This document shows positions 1 through 9,523 of a DNA stretch of 64,000 bases, piece by piece. This DNA comes from Candidatus Nitrosocosmicus arcticus (GTDB lineage Archaea; Thermoproteota; Nitrososphaeria; Nitrososphaerales; Nitrososphaeraceae): contig NZ_ML675579.1 in assembly GCF_007826885.1 (NCBI RefSeq), forward strand, positions 62,955 through 126,954, read 5' to 3'. The translations under genes and the position numbers were made by a program. The notes beneath the pieces are model-generated. The model was not told the origin of the DNA. It ran no database searches and saw nothing but the letters and a program-made list of their open reading frames with translations. The stretch's first letter is position 1. Each line of letters starts with the position of its first letter.

Positions 1-1135
1 GACTGGTTTGCCTCTTTTTGAACAGGACAAACAGACAATCATAATCGATTTCTCAATTATTACTTTCTTGCTTATCTCGGTATGTTTTCCGCATAATTCA
101 CAAAAAGAAACCATGTATGTAATTAGTCGGGTCTAATTTATTAGGATTTGTTGGCGTCTTTGGCGTCTTTGGCGTCTTTGGCGTCTTTGGCGTCTTTGGC
201 GGCCTACTCGTCTTTGCTGCTCATGTCTAGCAATCTTACAAGCATTGAGAATTGTAGACAACTTGGTGATTTCTAGGAATGTACTTGAGTTTGATTCCTG
301 ATGCTTCATCTAATAGGCTATCCGTTTATGGCTAGCCGAAAATAAGATCTATAAGTTGATGATTACTTCTAACCTTTTATCTATCCAAACTGTTTCTGAT
401 AAAATTAAAGGAAAATTGATCTATTAGTTCACATCTCGCAGAAGGTGGTCTATCAAAAGAAGGGATTGATATTGGTTTTATTTCTCTTCTTGTTTGCTGT
501 AACAAAAACGTTAGACATTTTCCCAACTGATCTATTGTAATTTGGGTATATGTTTACACCATCGAACCTATCTTTTATATGACTGTCAAAATCCTAATTC
601 TATAATGGTATAGGGCATATATCAAGCAAGATGACGCCACCTGAACTTATCCACCTTGCCTTATCCACCTTGCAGACCTTTTTAAATAGTTTAATATATT
701 ATCTATTGGACCTGTATCCCACATCCTTTTCCATATTTAATGAAAAGCGACACAAAGGGTTACAGGTAATGTCATAATAAACCAAAATATATCTGTACAT
801 ATCAAGGAATTGCTTATATAACAGTGGTTTTGCATTGGGTCTAAAATATAATACGAAAGGAGCAGGCAAACAGTGAGCGTCTAAATGACCTTAATAGTCT
901 ATTATATTATTGTATGTATTGATATTTCTAAAAATGATGTATTAATGACCAGAACTTACGTCTTTTCATCCAAATATTACTAAAAATTATAAAAAATGAT
1001 AAAAAGTTGACGACTTTCAAGTTACAGGAGTGCCTTGTAAACTGGCAAAATGCCCACCTCGTACCTGTTGAGGTTTCTTAATTATTGGCCATCCAGATGG
1101 TTTTTATTCTGGTCATCTCTAGTTAGGTTGTTTAA
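1..1135. other. Intergenic stretch without a recognised gene
   Basis: I see no convincing coding frame on either strand. It holds a 9-bp tandem repeat at 153-197 and a doubled 12-mer (TATCCACCTTGC) near 648-671. The last 130 bases before the PUA gene are AT-rich and probably hold its promoter. Confidence 0.5.
153..197. repeat. 9-bp tandem repeat (GGCGTCTTT x5)
   Basis: Five uninterrupted copies of GGCGTCTTT run from 153 to 197, followed by a partial GGCGGCC. The unit length is a multiple of three, but no long open frame covers it, so a coding role is not supported. Confidence 0.85.
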
Positions 1136-1651
1136 TTGCAAAAGCTATTTCTAGATCCGTATCAAAAAATATGCTCTCATGTGGATTTTCTCTTTGGAAG
1201 GGACATCAGCTCAATTCTTCCAAAAGATTTAGAACTTGAATATTCTAGAAAAACTGGGAAGATCAAGAGTTTTAGCATAGATAGAAAATTAATCGGAACC
1301 TTTCGAACAGATGGGGGAATTGCATTAACGATTAACGGTGCCAACCTTTTTCTAAAACAACAGGGGTATCTATCCAACTGTGTTATACCAGTTGATGATG
1401 CCATACCTTTCGTATCAGAAGGTAGATCCCTCTTTGTAAAGCATGTGCTAAGATGTGGTGAGAACGTTAAAAGCGGGTCGGATGTTGCAGTAATAGACAA
1501 AAATGAATCTGTTCTAGCAGTGGGTCGATCTTTGTTGCCATTTTCGTACTATTCACAGTCAATAGATGATATTGCTAATCATCAAAGGGGCTCTCTTATC
1601 CGTGGTATAGGCGTAAAAATTAGAGAAGGAATAAAAAGCAGAAGTACTTAG
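1136..1651 (+). CDS. PUA-domain RNA-binding protein
   Basis: This 171-residue protein has a C-terminal PUA-type domain (about residues 85-165), recognisable from the stretch IPVDDAIPFVSEGRSLFVKH and the later DKNESVLAVGRSLL. PUA domains bind structured RNA in archaeal tRNA and rRNA modification factors, and this stand-alone form resembles the tail of archaeosine tRNA-guanine transglycosylase. The start is TTG at 1136. No ATG lies nearby upstream in frame. Its TAG stop shares one base with the GTG start of the NAC gene (TAGTG at 1649-1653), so the two are almost certainly co-transcribed and translationally coupled. The family is fairly clear, but the RNA target cannot be told from sequence. 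Confidence 0.85.
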   Translation: MQKLFLDPYQKICSHVDFLFGRDISSILPKDLELEYSRKTGKIKSFSIDRKLIGTFRTDGGIALTINGANLFLKQQGYLSNCVIPVDDAIPFVSEGRSLFVKHVLRCGENVKSGSDVAVIDKNESVLAVGRSLLPFSYYSQSIDDIANHQRGSLIRGIGVKIREGIKSRST

Positions 1652-1998
1652 TGGTTTCTATGATGCGATCGGGCAATAGAGATATGCGAAGAATGCTTGA
1701 CCGAATGGGTTTGGACATGAAAGATTTAGGATCGGTAGAGGAAGTTATTATAAGAACCGATATGAAAGAAATATTTCTTAAAAAACCCCAAGTTGTTGAA
1801 ATGAAAGGCAAAGATAGTACTATTTACCAAGTTATTGCTTCAGATATCGAAGAAACTAATAGGGATGTTCCTTCCTTTAAGGAAGAAGATATTGTATTAG
1901 TTATGCAACAGGCAAGTGTATCAAAAGAAAAAGCGATCGTTGCTTTGACAGATACTAAGGGCGATATTGCACAAGCAATACTTAATTTGACAGTTTAA
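1651..1998 (+). CDS. nac: Archaeal nascent polypeptide-associated complex protein (NAC)
   Basis: This 115-residue protein has the archaeal NAC architecture. A Met/Arg-rich N-terminus (MRRMLDRMGLDMKDL) is followed by a NAC beta domain at about residues 25-70 (EEVIIRTDMKEIFLKKPQVV) and a C-terminal UBA domain at about 78-115 (EEDIVLVMQQASVSKEKAIV). NAC homodimers bind ribosomes near the exit tunnel and contact emerging chains. The GTG start at 1651 overlaps the upstream PUA stop; ATG codons at 1660 and 1663 are alternative starts. The PUA-NAC pairing fits a translation-linked operon. Confidence 0.93.
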   Translation: MVSMMRSGNRDMRRMLDRMGLDMKDLGSVEEVIIRTDMKEIFLKKPQVVEMKGKDSTIYQVIASDIEETNRDVPSFKEEDIVLVMQQASVSKEKAIVALTDTKGDIAQAILNLTV

Positions 1999-2329
1999 CA
2001 CGCACTTTCTCTTATCAACTACTGGGGTGCGAATACTCCAAAAAATATTTAATAATATTATAATTTTAAAGAAAAATCTATAATTATTTGGAATTATTGA
2101 TGGTTATTACATTATCTTATTGATTTTTAAGGCATTCTATTTAAAATGTTGTTTTTATGTCAATTTCTATGACACGAATAATCTGATTTAACATGACCGG
2201 AAAGTGGCTATGTGATTACAGGAGGATTAGGGTGATATTGAAATCTACGTAATTCTTGCATTTTGGCTACCAGAAAATTATACGTAATCTTTAATAGGCT
2301 TATAACATCACGCTAAAGTAGCAATAGAA
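1999..2329. other. AT-rich intergenic region
   Basis: No open frame or structured RNA is evident. The region separates the NAC operon from the RuvC-like gene and presumably holds the former's terminator and the latter's promoter. Confidence 0.4.
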
Positions 2330-2980
2330 ATGTTCAACTTAACAAGTTGTCCACCTGTTATTGTTGCGACTGTTTCAGGCCGTTCCTATTATAAAATAAC
2401 AAGTGTATTAAAGTCACTTGATTTACGTTATTTGTCATTATCACCTGAAGAAGCGGCTCTATCAACCGGAAAAGTTATAATTACAACCATCGATGAATCC
2501 AAAATCGTAAATAGAGATAATGTGTATTTGGATACCCAATTAGAAAAATTTCCTCTGTCTATTAAAGCAAAAATTCTACAAAACTATATGGGCTACTTTG
2601 GTCCTTCTAAGGAACAATTGATAATCGGAATAGATCCTGGAAAAAGGATTGGCATTTCTATACTATACTGTTATTTCGAACTAGATAGGATAATTCTGTC
2701 TTCGGTTAATTCTACTGTTGAAAAAATCAGTTTTGTTTTATCCTCAATCGAGTCTCCAACTAAAATAGTTAGAATTGGTGATGGAAGTTTGGCTCTCTCT
2801 CATCAAATAGCTGGAAATCTGAAATCGTATTTTAAAGATGAGGTAGTTATTGAAATTGTAGACGAATATGGAACCTCTATAAGACAAGGTACGGAAAAAA
2901 ACCGTGGTGGGATCCGTGATATCAGCTCTGCTAGAAAAATTGCTTTTAGAAAGGGGAAAATATGGAATAGTTGTAAGTAG
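2330..2980 (+). CDS. RuvC/RNase H-fold protein, function unknown
   Basis: This 216-residue protein contains IIGIDPGKRIGISIL at about residues 99-113, the first beta strand and catalytic Asp of the RuvC/YqgF RNase H-like fold. A second acidic segment, VIEIVDEYGTS, lies near residue 185, followed by a basic tail. The fold suggests a nuclease or Holliday-junction enzyme, but I cannot see the full set of catalytic acids. The gene ends 42 bp before tRNA-Gly. Its last 63 codons are present again, diverged but still readable, at 21171-21359, which makes it the upstream flank of the integration site. Confidence 0.75.
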   Translation: MFNLTSCPPVIVATVSGRSYYKITSVLKSLDLRYLSLSPEEAALSTGKVIITTIDESKIVNRDNVYLDTQLEKFPLSIKAKILQNYMGYFGPSKEQLIIGIDPGKRIGISILYCYFELDRIILSSVNSTVEKISFVLSSIESPTKIVRIGDGSLALSHQIAGNLKSYFKDEVVIEIVDEYGTSIRQGTEKNRGGIRDISSARKIAFRKGKIWNSCK

Positions 2981-3022
2981 CATCATTAAGTTATTAATAC
3001 CGTTTGGTTAATTTCATGTCAG

Positions 3023-3097
3023 GCGAGGTTGGCCCAGCCTGGTTAAGGTACGAGCTTCCCAAGCTCGGGATCGCGGGTTCAAATCCCGCACTTCGCA
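3023..3097 (+). tRNA. tRNA-Gly (anticodon CCC)
   Basis: The acceptor stem GCGAGGT (3023-3029) pairs with ACTTCGC (3090-3096). The anticodon arm is CGAGC-TTCCCAA-GCTCG with anticodon CCC. The T arm is GCGGG-TTCAAAT-CCCGC (3073-3089), and the discriminator is A3097. No CCA is encoded. Its 3' end is the integration target of the island: a recombinase gene follows at 3251, a damaged second copy sits at 21405, and a 3' remnant lies at 26915. Confidence 0.96.
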
Positions 3098-3122
3098 CTT
3101 TATAACGATGAAAATCGACTAT

Positions 3123-3214
3123 TTGTTGACCAAATTGTTGACCTCCCGAAATCCTATGATTATCTTTGTTGACAATTGGCCTAAATTGTTGACATCTGCT
3201 CGTAAATTGTTGAC
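3123..3214 (+). promoter_or_regulatory. Five TTGTTGAC boxes between tRNA and recombinase
   Basis: Exact copies of TTGTTGAC start at 3123, 3135, 3166, 3186 and 3207; the second, fourth and fifth are preceded by AAA. The cluster fills the gap between the att site and the recombinase start at 3251. It could be arm-type binding sites for the recombinase, an operator for its autoregulation, or both. Confidence 0.7.
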
Positions 3215-3250
3215 GAAAAAGCTAAAGCTAAGTTTGTCTACACTCTACTT

Positions 3251-4348
3251 GTGAATAAACAAACTTTGTTTCAGAGTAAGAATCTACAGAAATGGAAAAG
3301 CGTTACTGTTAGACTTAAGGAAGATGAATTGGCTGTTCTAAATACTAAACTCGACTTGAATGGCTTTAAGACTTTCAGTGAATTCATTCATGCATGGGTT
3401 CGTGGCCAATATCCTCTCCATGAAAATAATGAACAAGTTGAAAAGTTGATACAGAATATAAGAGATAAAGGAGTTAGAGATCCACTAACTGGTGAATTTA
3501 ACCCTACCTTTTATAGAAATGTTGACTCTAAAGACATGTTAAGGGATCTTTCTACAAGGTACGTCTACCTCAAACATGCTAAAGATTTAGTACGGTACTA
3601 TGAAAGATATGTTGATATATTTTTCACAAAGCCACACCTCATAGCTTCTGAAAGTGGACACAAGCGCGCCTGGATATGTGACGCCATGCGAAAGTTCGGG
3701 ATGTATTATGATAGAAAGATGCATAATCCAGAACTTAAAATCCTGATTGAAGAAATAATCAAACGCTACGAACTAAATAAAAAGATGCGAATTCATGACC
3801 GCATATGGCTAGCGGATGAAGGTTTTATTGAAGCAATGGTCCACAAAGCCTTAGAGATCGATGGAGATATTGGAATAATCATCAAGTTTGCATTCTTTTC
3901 AGGATTAAGAGGAGAGGAGATTACCTACGCACATGAAACCCCTATTTGCGATTCTCTAACGGGCTGTAGCTGTAGCAAGTTACATATTACTCAAAAGAAG
4001 AATGTTTCTATTATTGTCCTAAATAGAATTGTGGGTCAAAAGCATTCCTATTTTACAATTGTCCCGACTACACTTTGGAAGATGTTTAAAAATCTCAGTA
4101 AGGTAACAAAAGAAGAAAGAAATATTTCTCATATGATGATAAAGAATCATACGGAAAGTAAAGCAACATTAATGGATCTTAGAAAGTTTCACTATAATAT
4201 ATTGTGCCGATCCGAGATGGGAGAAATCGGGGCGGAGGTGTTAGCCGGTCGTGCGAAGTCTATTTCCGCAAAACATTACCTTATTCATGAACTGGATAAA
4301 ATAAGTGATCAATATTCTAGGTGTATGTTGAAAACTTATTTTGGATAG
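3251..4348 (+). CDS. Tyrosine recombinase (integrase) of the island
   Basis: This 365-residue protein starts with a ribbon-helix-helix-like segment (residues 17-55, SVTVRLKEDELAVLNTKL). The catalytic domain has box I at FFSGLRGEE (Arg220), box II at LMDLRKFH (Arg311) and the probable nucleophile Tyr343 in AKHYLIHEL. The usual His before the second Arg is Met here. These features identify a site-specific recombinase that integrates the element at tRNA-Gly next door. The start is GTG at 3251. Shortly after the catalytic Tyr the frame stops at 4348, while 4353-4436 continues one frame over with a plausible tail (QFYRPDINEIITKRIRPVLD). The gene is therefore probably missing its last ~30 residues through a frameshift, and activity is uncertain. 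Confidence 0.88.
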   Translation: MNKQTLFQSKNLQKWKSVTVRLKEDELAVLNTKLDLNGFKTFSEFIHAWVRGQYPLHENNEQVEKLIQNIRDKGVRDPLTGEFNPTFYRNVDSKDMLRDLSTRYVYLKHAKDLVRYYERYVDIFFTKPHLIASESGHKRAWICDAMRKFGMYYDRKMHNPELKILIEEIIKRYELNKKMRIHDRIWLADEGFIEAMVHKALEIDGDIGIIIKFAFFSGLRGEEITYAHETPICDSLTGCSCSKLHITQKKNVSIIVLNRIVGQKHSYFTIVPTTLWKMFKNLSKVTKEERNISHMMIKNHTESKATLMDLRKFHYNILCRSEMGEIGAEVLAGRAKSISAKHYLIHELDKISDQYSRCMLKTYFG

Positions 4349-4352
4349 TTGT

Positions 4353-4436
4353 CAATTCTACAGGCCTGACATTAATGAAATAATTACAAAAAGGATAAGG
4401 CCGGTGTTAGATGAGCTGAGGAGCGAATTAATGTGA
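4353..4436 (+). pseudogene. Frameshifted integrase C-terminal tail (copy 1)
   Basis: The frame reads QFYRPDINEIITKRIRPVLD and then ELRSELM-stop, directly after the shortened integrase frame. Related diverged tails occur at 9328, 9709 and 10463. A further fragment resembling the integrase end (ITKISARSILKTYF) lies at about 4560-4600. Confidence 0.55.
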
Positions 4437-5030
4437 GGATCATTGAGGGATATTGATTATATCAATCAAAAGACGAATTCAATAAATGCGTATATTGAAT
4501 AACAACTACCGTCGGTCAATACGGATGTTTTAAGAAAGGATAATTCAAGTCTTGGCAGAGATAACAAAGATCAGTGCTAGATCAATTTTGAAGACTTATT
4601 TTTTGCTAACGAAATTAAGTCATGGATTGTTATCATGTTCTGTAATTATGCTAGATATGGATATATTTTGCGTTTTATTATCAAATAAATTCAATGGTGT
4701 AAAGCCATGGTGCATATTTCACAAGTTATTCTAATATTTTGGATTTGACAGTATTGATTGATTGATTGTAATAAGATATCTGTTACTTGGGCTTAAAATA
4801 ATAGTCAAATTTGTTACTAATCTCCACGTGCCCAAACACAATCATCTGTCATTTGGTACTATTACAGAGCAAATAAAGTGAATATCCCTTAAAGATCTCT
4901 TCTAAAATAATAGATTTGATTTGAGAAAAAATAGGTATTGGTTACATTATCATGTTTATTGCTGCACTTACTCAAATAATTGAATCTATCTATCTACCTA
5001 TCTACAGCAAAAGACTAGCTAGCTATCTAT
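4437..5030. other. Intergenic region with integrase-end fragment
   Basis: Positions 4552-4600 encode a stretch resembling the integrase C-terminus (ISARSILKTYF against SDQYSRCMLKTYFG), in a short frame with no further support. The rest is AT-rich; short TCTA tandem runs lie near 4988-5030 next to the stop of the large secreted protein. Confidence 0.45.
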
Positions 5031-7706
5031 CTAACTTCCACCTACAGCTGCAGGTGGTTGTGATGCTAGTGTCGGTGGTTGTGTTGCTGTTGCTGTTGCT
5101 GTTATAGCACCCTGTTTTAGAGCAGCGTCCATATTTACTTTGTTGTCTGCACTAAGTTGAACATTCTCTCCGCCCAGATTCATCAGAAGTAATGCATTGA
5201 CATTGCCACCACCGAGATTCACAGGATTTCCACTCACAAGATCTAATCCTGTAGATTGTTCGGTCAGATCTATAAAATATTGTGCTTGACCGGGAGCAGT
5301 AGGAGCTATTCTCTGGATTGGGATTATAGCGGATTGTGTTGTTTGCCCATCTTGTATTTTAGCTCCTACAAGTTGAATTCCTTTTTCGTCTGGTAGATGG
5401 AGTAAGACTTTCCCACTAGTGAGAATACATGGATCAAATGCTGCAAGTATTCGTGCTTTCCCATTTTCCATTGGGGAGGGACCCAAGACAGTAGTTGCGG
5501 ACTGTGGAGGACAATCTGCAGTGGGTGTTACTGCTCCGTCAAGTGTTTTTACCGCCAATCCTCCATCATTTCTCACAGTGACTTGATCATTGTTAATATT
5601 TGTTTTAGTAACGATAACCGTCTTTGTAGTTGTACCAGGTGTTGTAGTTGTAGTTGTACCTGTTGGTGGTGTTGTAGTTGTAGTTGTACCTGTTGGTGGT
5701 GTTGTAGTTGTAGTTGTACCTGTTGGTGGGTTATCTGAAATGCATCTGGCACCGGTAGGTCCTACGCTCCCCTGCTTACCACCCATTCCTACCAAATGAG
5801 ATCCTGGCGGACATGATCTATCTGGATTCATACGTACTTCTCCTTCTACTGGTGCGTTTCGTAGTTTAGCTACTTCGTCGTTAAGTGCTTTACAGCTTGG
5901 CAATGTTTCGAGTGATTGACAAAGTTCCACAACTAATTCCTGTTTCCAAGGGTTTTTCGAAGGGTTTTTACATGTCTCTGTATCCTTATTCGTCTCTATA
6001 CCACAAAACGCTTTTCTAACATTCTCTGTCAGAGTCTGAAGTGGTGTTGTAGGTGTACCTGTAGCTGGTGGTGCTGGTGGGGTAGTTTGAGCTGGAGTTG
6101 TAGTTGTTTTCGCTGATGGGTTATCAGAAATGCACTTAGAAGCGGTAATAGGAAAAGCCTTTACGATATGAGATCCTGCTGGGCATGATCCATCTGGATT
6201 TTTGGGCACTTCTACTTCTTTTGGTATTGGTGTTGTAGTAGTACCAGGCGTTGTAGTAGTACCAGGCGTTGTAGTAGTACCAGGCGTTGTAGTAGTACCA
6301 GGCGTTGTAGTAGTACCAGGCGTTGTAGTAGTACCAGGCGTTGTAGTTTGAGCCGGTGGGTTATCAGAAAAACACTTTGAACCACTAGGAGCATTCGACC
6401 CTGTCTTTCCACCAAACCCTACCTCAGACGATCCTGGCGGACATGTTCCATCTGGATTTTTAGGTACTTCTACTTGTTTTGGGGCTGGTGTTTGGTTGGG
6501 TGGGTTATCAGGAATACAGCCTGAACCACCAACAGGTCCAACAAATCCTACGATATGAGATCCTGCTGGACATGTTCCATCTGAATTTTTAGGTGTTATT
6601 GACTTAAAAAATTCTTTACATTCTGGAAGATCTTTTATTTCGGGAGTATATGAGCATGGATTTTTACTAGTAAAAATTTGTGGTTCTCCTGTAGATGTGG
6701 TGCCACCTGTTTGACCTGGTGTTCCTATGAGTGTTGGATCTATCGATGGTGCTCCTGTTGTTGTACCAGATGGTGCTCCTGTTGTTGTACCAGATGGTGC
6801 TCCTGTTGTTGTACCACTAGTTGTCGATGATTTACAGAATGGAGCACCTGTAGATGTTTTACAAATATCATTCTTCACGGCTTCAGTATCTGCAGGGATG
6901 GAACCAGATGGTGCTCCTGTTGTAGCTGGTGCTCCTGTTGGTGTTGTACCACTAGTTGTCGAGAAACCACCACAAAATGGAGCATCTTGGTGTGTCGGAC
7001 AAAAACTATTCTGGAAAGCTTCGAAATCTCCAGTGGTGGAACCAGATGGTGCTCCTGTTGTAGCTGGAGTTGTAGTTGTTTTCGCTGATGGGTTATCTGA
7101 TACACATTTAGAACCGCTAGGAGCCCCTGTCTTTCCACCAAACCCTACCTCAGACGATCCTGGCGGACATGTTCCATCTAGATTTTTAGGTACTTCTACT
7201 TCTGTTGGTGTTGTTGGTGTTGTTGTTGGTGTTTTATTACATTCGGGAGGGGTGGGAGTAGATGCGCAAAGATAAAGCCAACCGAAATTAGTGGATGTCG
7301 GTTCTGTTGTTGCAGGTGCAGTTGGACATTCTTCAGTTGTAGCTGCTTGACTACCGTCTGGACAATTTACAAGTTCTGTTGGTGCTGTTGGTGCTGTACT
7401 ACATTCTTCAGTTGTAGCTGCTTGACTACCGTCTGGACAATTTACAAGTTCGGGCTCAGTTTCTTCTTCTGGTACTTCAGGTTCTGACTCTAATTCTGGC
7501 TGTTCTATTTCTGATGAGCCATCATCTGAACTACCTCCATCATCTGAACTACCTCCATCATCTGAACTACCTCCATCATCTGAACTACCTCCATCATCTG
7601 ATGGACTAGCAAAGATATTAGATGACATTATTGTCGCTGGGTTAGCAGATAGCATCATGGCTAGTGTCAAAATTATGGTGAAACTAGCCGCAACTTTCGG
7701 ATTCAT
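5031..7706 (-). CDS. Very large secreted Thr/Pro-rich repeat protein
   Basis: This 891-residue protein begins with a signal peptide (about residues 1-33) followed by five SDDGGS-type acidic repeats. The body alternates Thr/Pro/Gly linkers with about eight cysteine-containing modules of the form NPDGTCPPGS...VGFGGKTG...KCVSDNP; some modules carry an extra Cys-rich insert. Linkers include six PGTTTT units, three PPTGTTTTTT units and GAPSGTTT units. A non-repetitive C-terminal domain of about 170 residues follows (from about 720), possibly a beta-sandwich. A strong Shine-Dalgarno-like GAGGAG lies just upstream of the ATG at 7706. It is probably an extracellular surface or adhesive protein with disulfide-stabilised modules. 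I do not recognise a named family. Confidence 0.85.
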   Translation of the reverse strand: MNPKVAASFTIILTLAMMLSANPATIMSSNIFASPSDDGGSSDDGGSSDDGGSSDDGGSSDDGSSEIEQPELESEPEVPEEETEPELVNCPDGSQAATTEECSTAPTAPTELVNCPDGSQAATTEECPTAPATTEPTSTNFGWLYLCASTPTPPECNKTPTTTPTTPTEVEVPKNLDGTCPPGSSEVGFGGKTGAPSGSKCVSDNPSAKTTTTPATTGAPSGSTTGDFEAFQNSFCPTHQDAPFCGGFSTTSGTTPTGAPATTGAPSGSIPADTEAVKNDICKTSTGAPFCKSSTTSGTTTGAPSGTTTGAPSGTTTGAPSIDPTLIGTPGQTGGTTSTGEPQIFTSKNPCSYTPEIKDLPECKEFFKSITPKNSDGTCPAGSHIVGFVGPVGGSGCIPDNPPNQTPAPKQVEVPKNPDGTCPPGSSEVGFGGKTGSNAPSGSKCFSDNPPAQTTTPGTTTTPGTTTTPGTTTTPGTTTTPGTTTTPGTTTTPIPKEVEVPKNPDGSCPAGSHIVKAFPITASKCISDNPSAKTTTTPAQTTPPAPPATGTPTTPLQTLTENVRKAFCGIETNKDTETCKNPSKNPWKQELVVELCQSLETLPSCKALNDEVAKLRNAPVEGEVRMNPDRSCPPGSHLVGMGGKQGSVGPTGARCISDNPPTGTTTTTTPPTGTTTTTTPPTGTTTTTTPGTTTKTVIVTKTNINNDQVTVRNDGGLAVKTLDGAVTPTADCPPQSATTVLGPSPMENGKARILAAFDPCILTSGKVLLHLPDEKGIQLVGAKIQDGQTTQSAIIPIQRIAPTAPGQAQYFIDLTEQSTGLDLVSGNPVNLGGGNVNALLLMNLGGENVQLSADNKVNMDAALKQGAITATATATQPPTLASQPPAAVGGS
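6231..6350. repeat. 18-bp tandem repeat coding PGTTTT
   Basis: Six near-identical 18-bp units encode consecutive PGTTTT hexapeptides within the large secreted protein. Such an array can change copy number by slippage without breaking the frame. Confidence 0.9.
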
Positions 7707-8453
7707 CTCTATTACTCCTCCTCACTGTTGCAGTAATATTTTAAAATCGACTTAAAGTCACATACTAGTTTCAAATAATAAAATGAGATGAGTGCATTGT
7801 TACTCATATCTCTATTACCTCTTGTTTTTCTAATGCCCACGCTTCTATTCATAATTGGGCACGACTCGTACGCATTTTTGCTGTCAAGACACATTATCAT
7901 GGTTATATATCGGAATCAATATTGTGACTACTATATAACCATTCTATCACCTGTATTATCGATATTCTCAAAAAATGCAAAATATGTACTTCTGTAATAC
8001 ATTTAACAAATCGTTGATTATTTTATTGTTATACATATGGCATCTTAATTTAATAGAATAGGAACTATTTAGTGTATAATAAAATAACCTGATCCTCATA
8101 CTCTTTCGTTAATTTAATCATATCCAAGTTTGAGGAACATTAATGCAGTTCATAATAGCAACCAAAGGCTATCATATCCTTTTTATATAGTATCGATATA
8201 TTTTTTAGCCCGGATTATATTCAACCTTGAACCGTATCTCCACGAATGTATGCAACTAGAGATAAAATTTTTAGAAAGTTCTCGAACTAAAAAAATCATT
8301 ATAACTGTTGTGTTTTTAACAAATGATTTAGTATAATGATTGTTTTATGAAATTGAAACCTCGATATCACTATTTCTAAACTAATCTGATAACAGACTGA
8401 TACTATAATTCCCATAGTCCAAAATTAGCATTGCAATATCAGAATAGTTTTGT
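7707..8453. other. AT-rich intergenic region
   Basis: The first ~20 bases hold the ribosome-binding region of the large secreted protein. Frames at 7788-7997 and 8130-8336 have unconvincing composition, and I see no gene here. Confidence 0.4.
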
Positions 8454-8675
8454 CTACTTTGATTTCTTTGGGATTATTTCATCAATCAAAATAGCCATGA
8501 TTTTAGCACTCAAAATTAGTAAATTATCTTTATCAATAGCAAAGCCATCATGTACTATCTCTCCATCATCTTGATAGATATGCTTGGCTACAGAATACAT
8601 TCCTTCATAGCCTGATTTACCTGGATGCTTTTTAGCCAAGTCTGTAACAGTTATTTCTACCTTATCTGCCATCAT
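8454..8675 (-). CDS. Small conserved protein of a three-member local family
   Basis: This 73-residue protein has no recognised domain. It shares the pattern TDLAKKHPGKSGYEGMYSVA...DGFAIDKDNLL...KIMAILIDE with a broken copy at 12868-13126 and, more distantly, with 34531-34794. The repeated occurrence supports it as a real gene family of this genome. A TATA-like AGTATATAAATATAAG-type run just upstream of the start suggests a leaderless transcript. Function unknown. Confidence 0.7.
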   Translation of the reverse strand: MMADKVEITVTDLAKKHPGKSGYEGMYSVAKHIYQDDGEIVHDGFAIDKDNLLILSAKIMAILIDEIIPKKSK

Positions 8676-9327
8676 CCCTGAAGATAGAGTATATAAATAT
8701 AAGGTTTACGCAGTGTAACATTGAGTAGTCGCTTGTGCCTAACAAGTCTGTGAAAGAAACTTTAGAGGTCAAGAAAAGAAGTAAAGAATCCTTGATAGTG
8801 TTTTTCTATTTACTAATATATCAGTTGAATAGGGTTGCCCGGTCTGACTAATTGTTGTAATCATTTCGCATCGCCCAGTTAAGGCGGCGTCACAATCTTC
8901 ATATATAGAGAACGGTTTTGGAGGTTCCGATTACTCAAACGTGAGCAGTGGCAACAATGTTCTTTATATGGATGAATGAAGACAGGGGCTTCTCATATTT
9001 ACTGGGCAACGACATATATGATCCAAAGTCATCATCAGTTTCTAATTTCTTTTTCATATATTTGCTCCTTTTTACGTAAATCACAGTGACAATGCGTTTT
9101 AGAATTTGGTATTTATTATCCTAGATTTTTGTGAAATAAAAGTTAATACACAGATAGCATTCGAGTTTGATGGGTAGGTTGCCCCGTAGAAGATATTATG
9201 TTGTTTTCATGGACCTTACTATAGGGTCAGTCAGCGCCGCGCTTTAGAGCGCGGCGGGATTAACATTCCCTGGATTGAACCCATACCAAAGAGTAAACTA
9301 TACAGTAACGATATATTGATTTATAAT
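8676..9327. other. Intergenic region with GC-rich palindromes
   Basis: An imperfect GC palindrome lies near 8872-8889 and a perfect hairpin at 9235-9256. No gene seen. Confidence 0.4.
9235..9256. repeat. GC-rich hairpin (island family)
   Basis: The stem CGCCGCGCT/AGCGCGGCG (9 bp, perfect) closes a TTAG loop. Confidence 0.85.
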
Positions 9328-9435
9328 CAGTTCTGTCAGTTTGTCAACCACTACTGTAGACCCCACATTAACGAAATATAACAAAAAAGGATAAGGTCGG
9401 CTTTGGATGAGTTGCTGAAGGAGCTGATAAAATAA
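9328..9435 (+). pseudogene. Integrase-tail remnant (copy 2)
   Basis: The frame gives QFCQFVNHYCRPHINEI and, after a one-base shift, KRIRSALDELLKELIK-stop. This matches the frameshifted integrase tail at 4353-4436 and suggests a decayed earlier recombinase or a duplicated gene end. Confidence 0.45.
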
Positions 9436-9523
9436 TTACATATTTATTCCCACCAAAGATCCATCTTTCCCGTTCTAATCGGTATGAGTTGTAATGGAAT
9501 ATGCATAAGATATAAAGCAATAA

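Noticed and set aside
3123-3214. CRISPR-like array near the recombinase
   Set aside because: The boxes are 8-mers at irregular spacing without unique spacers of uniform length, better explained as binding sites.
6727-7275. Rightward open frame inside the large secreted protein gene
   Set aside because: It is produced by the repetitive DNA of the opposite strand; low-complexity Val/Pro composition without support.
7788-8336. Two short rightward frames
   Set aside because: Hydrophobic or AT-driven composition, no start signal, no resemblance to known proteins.
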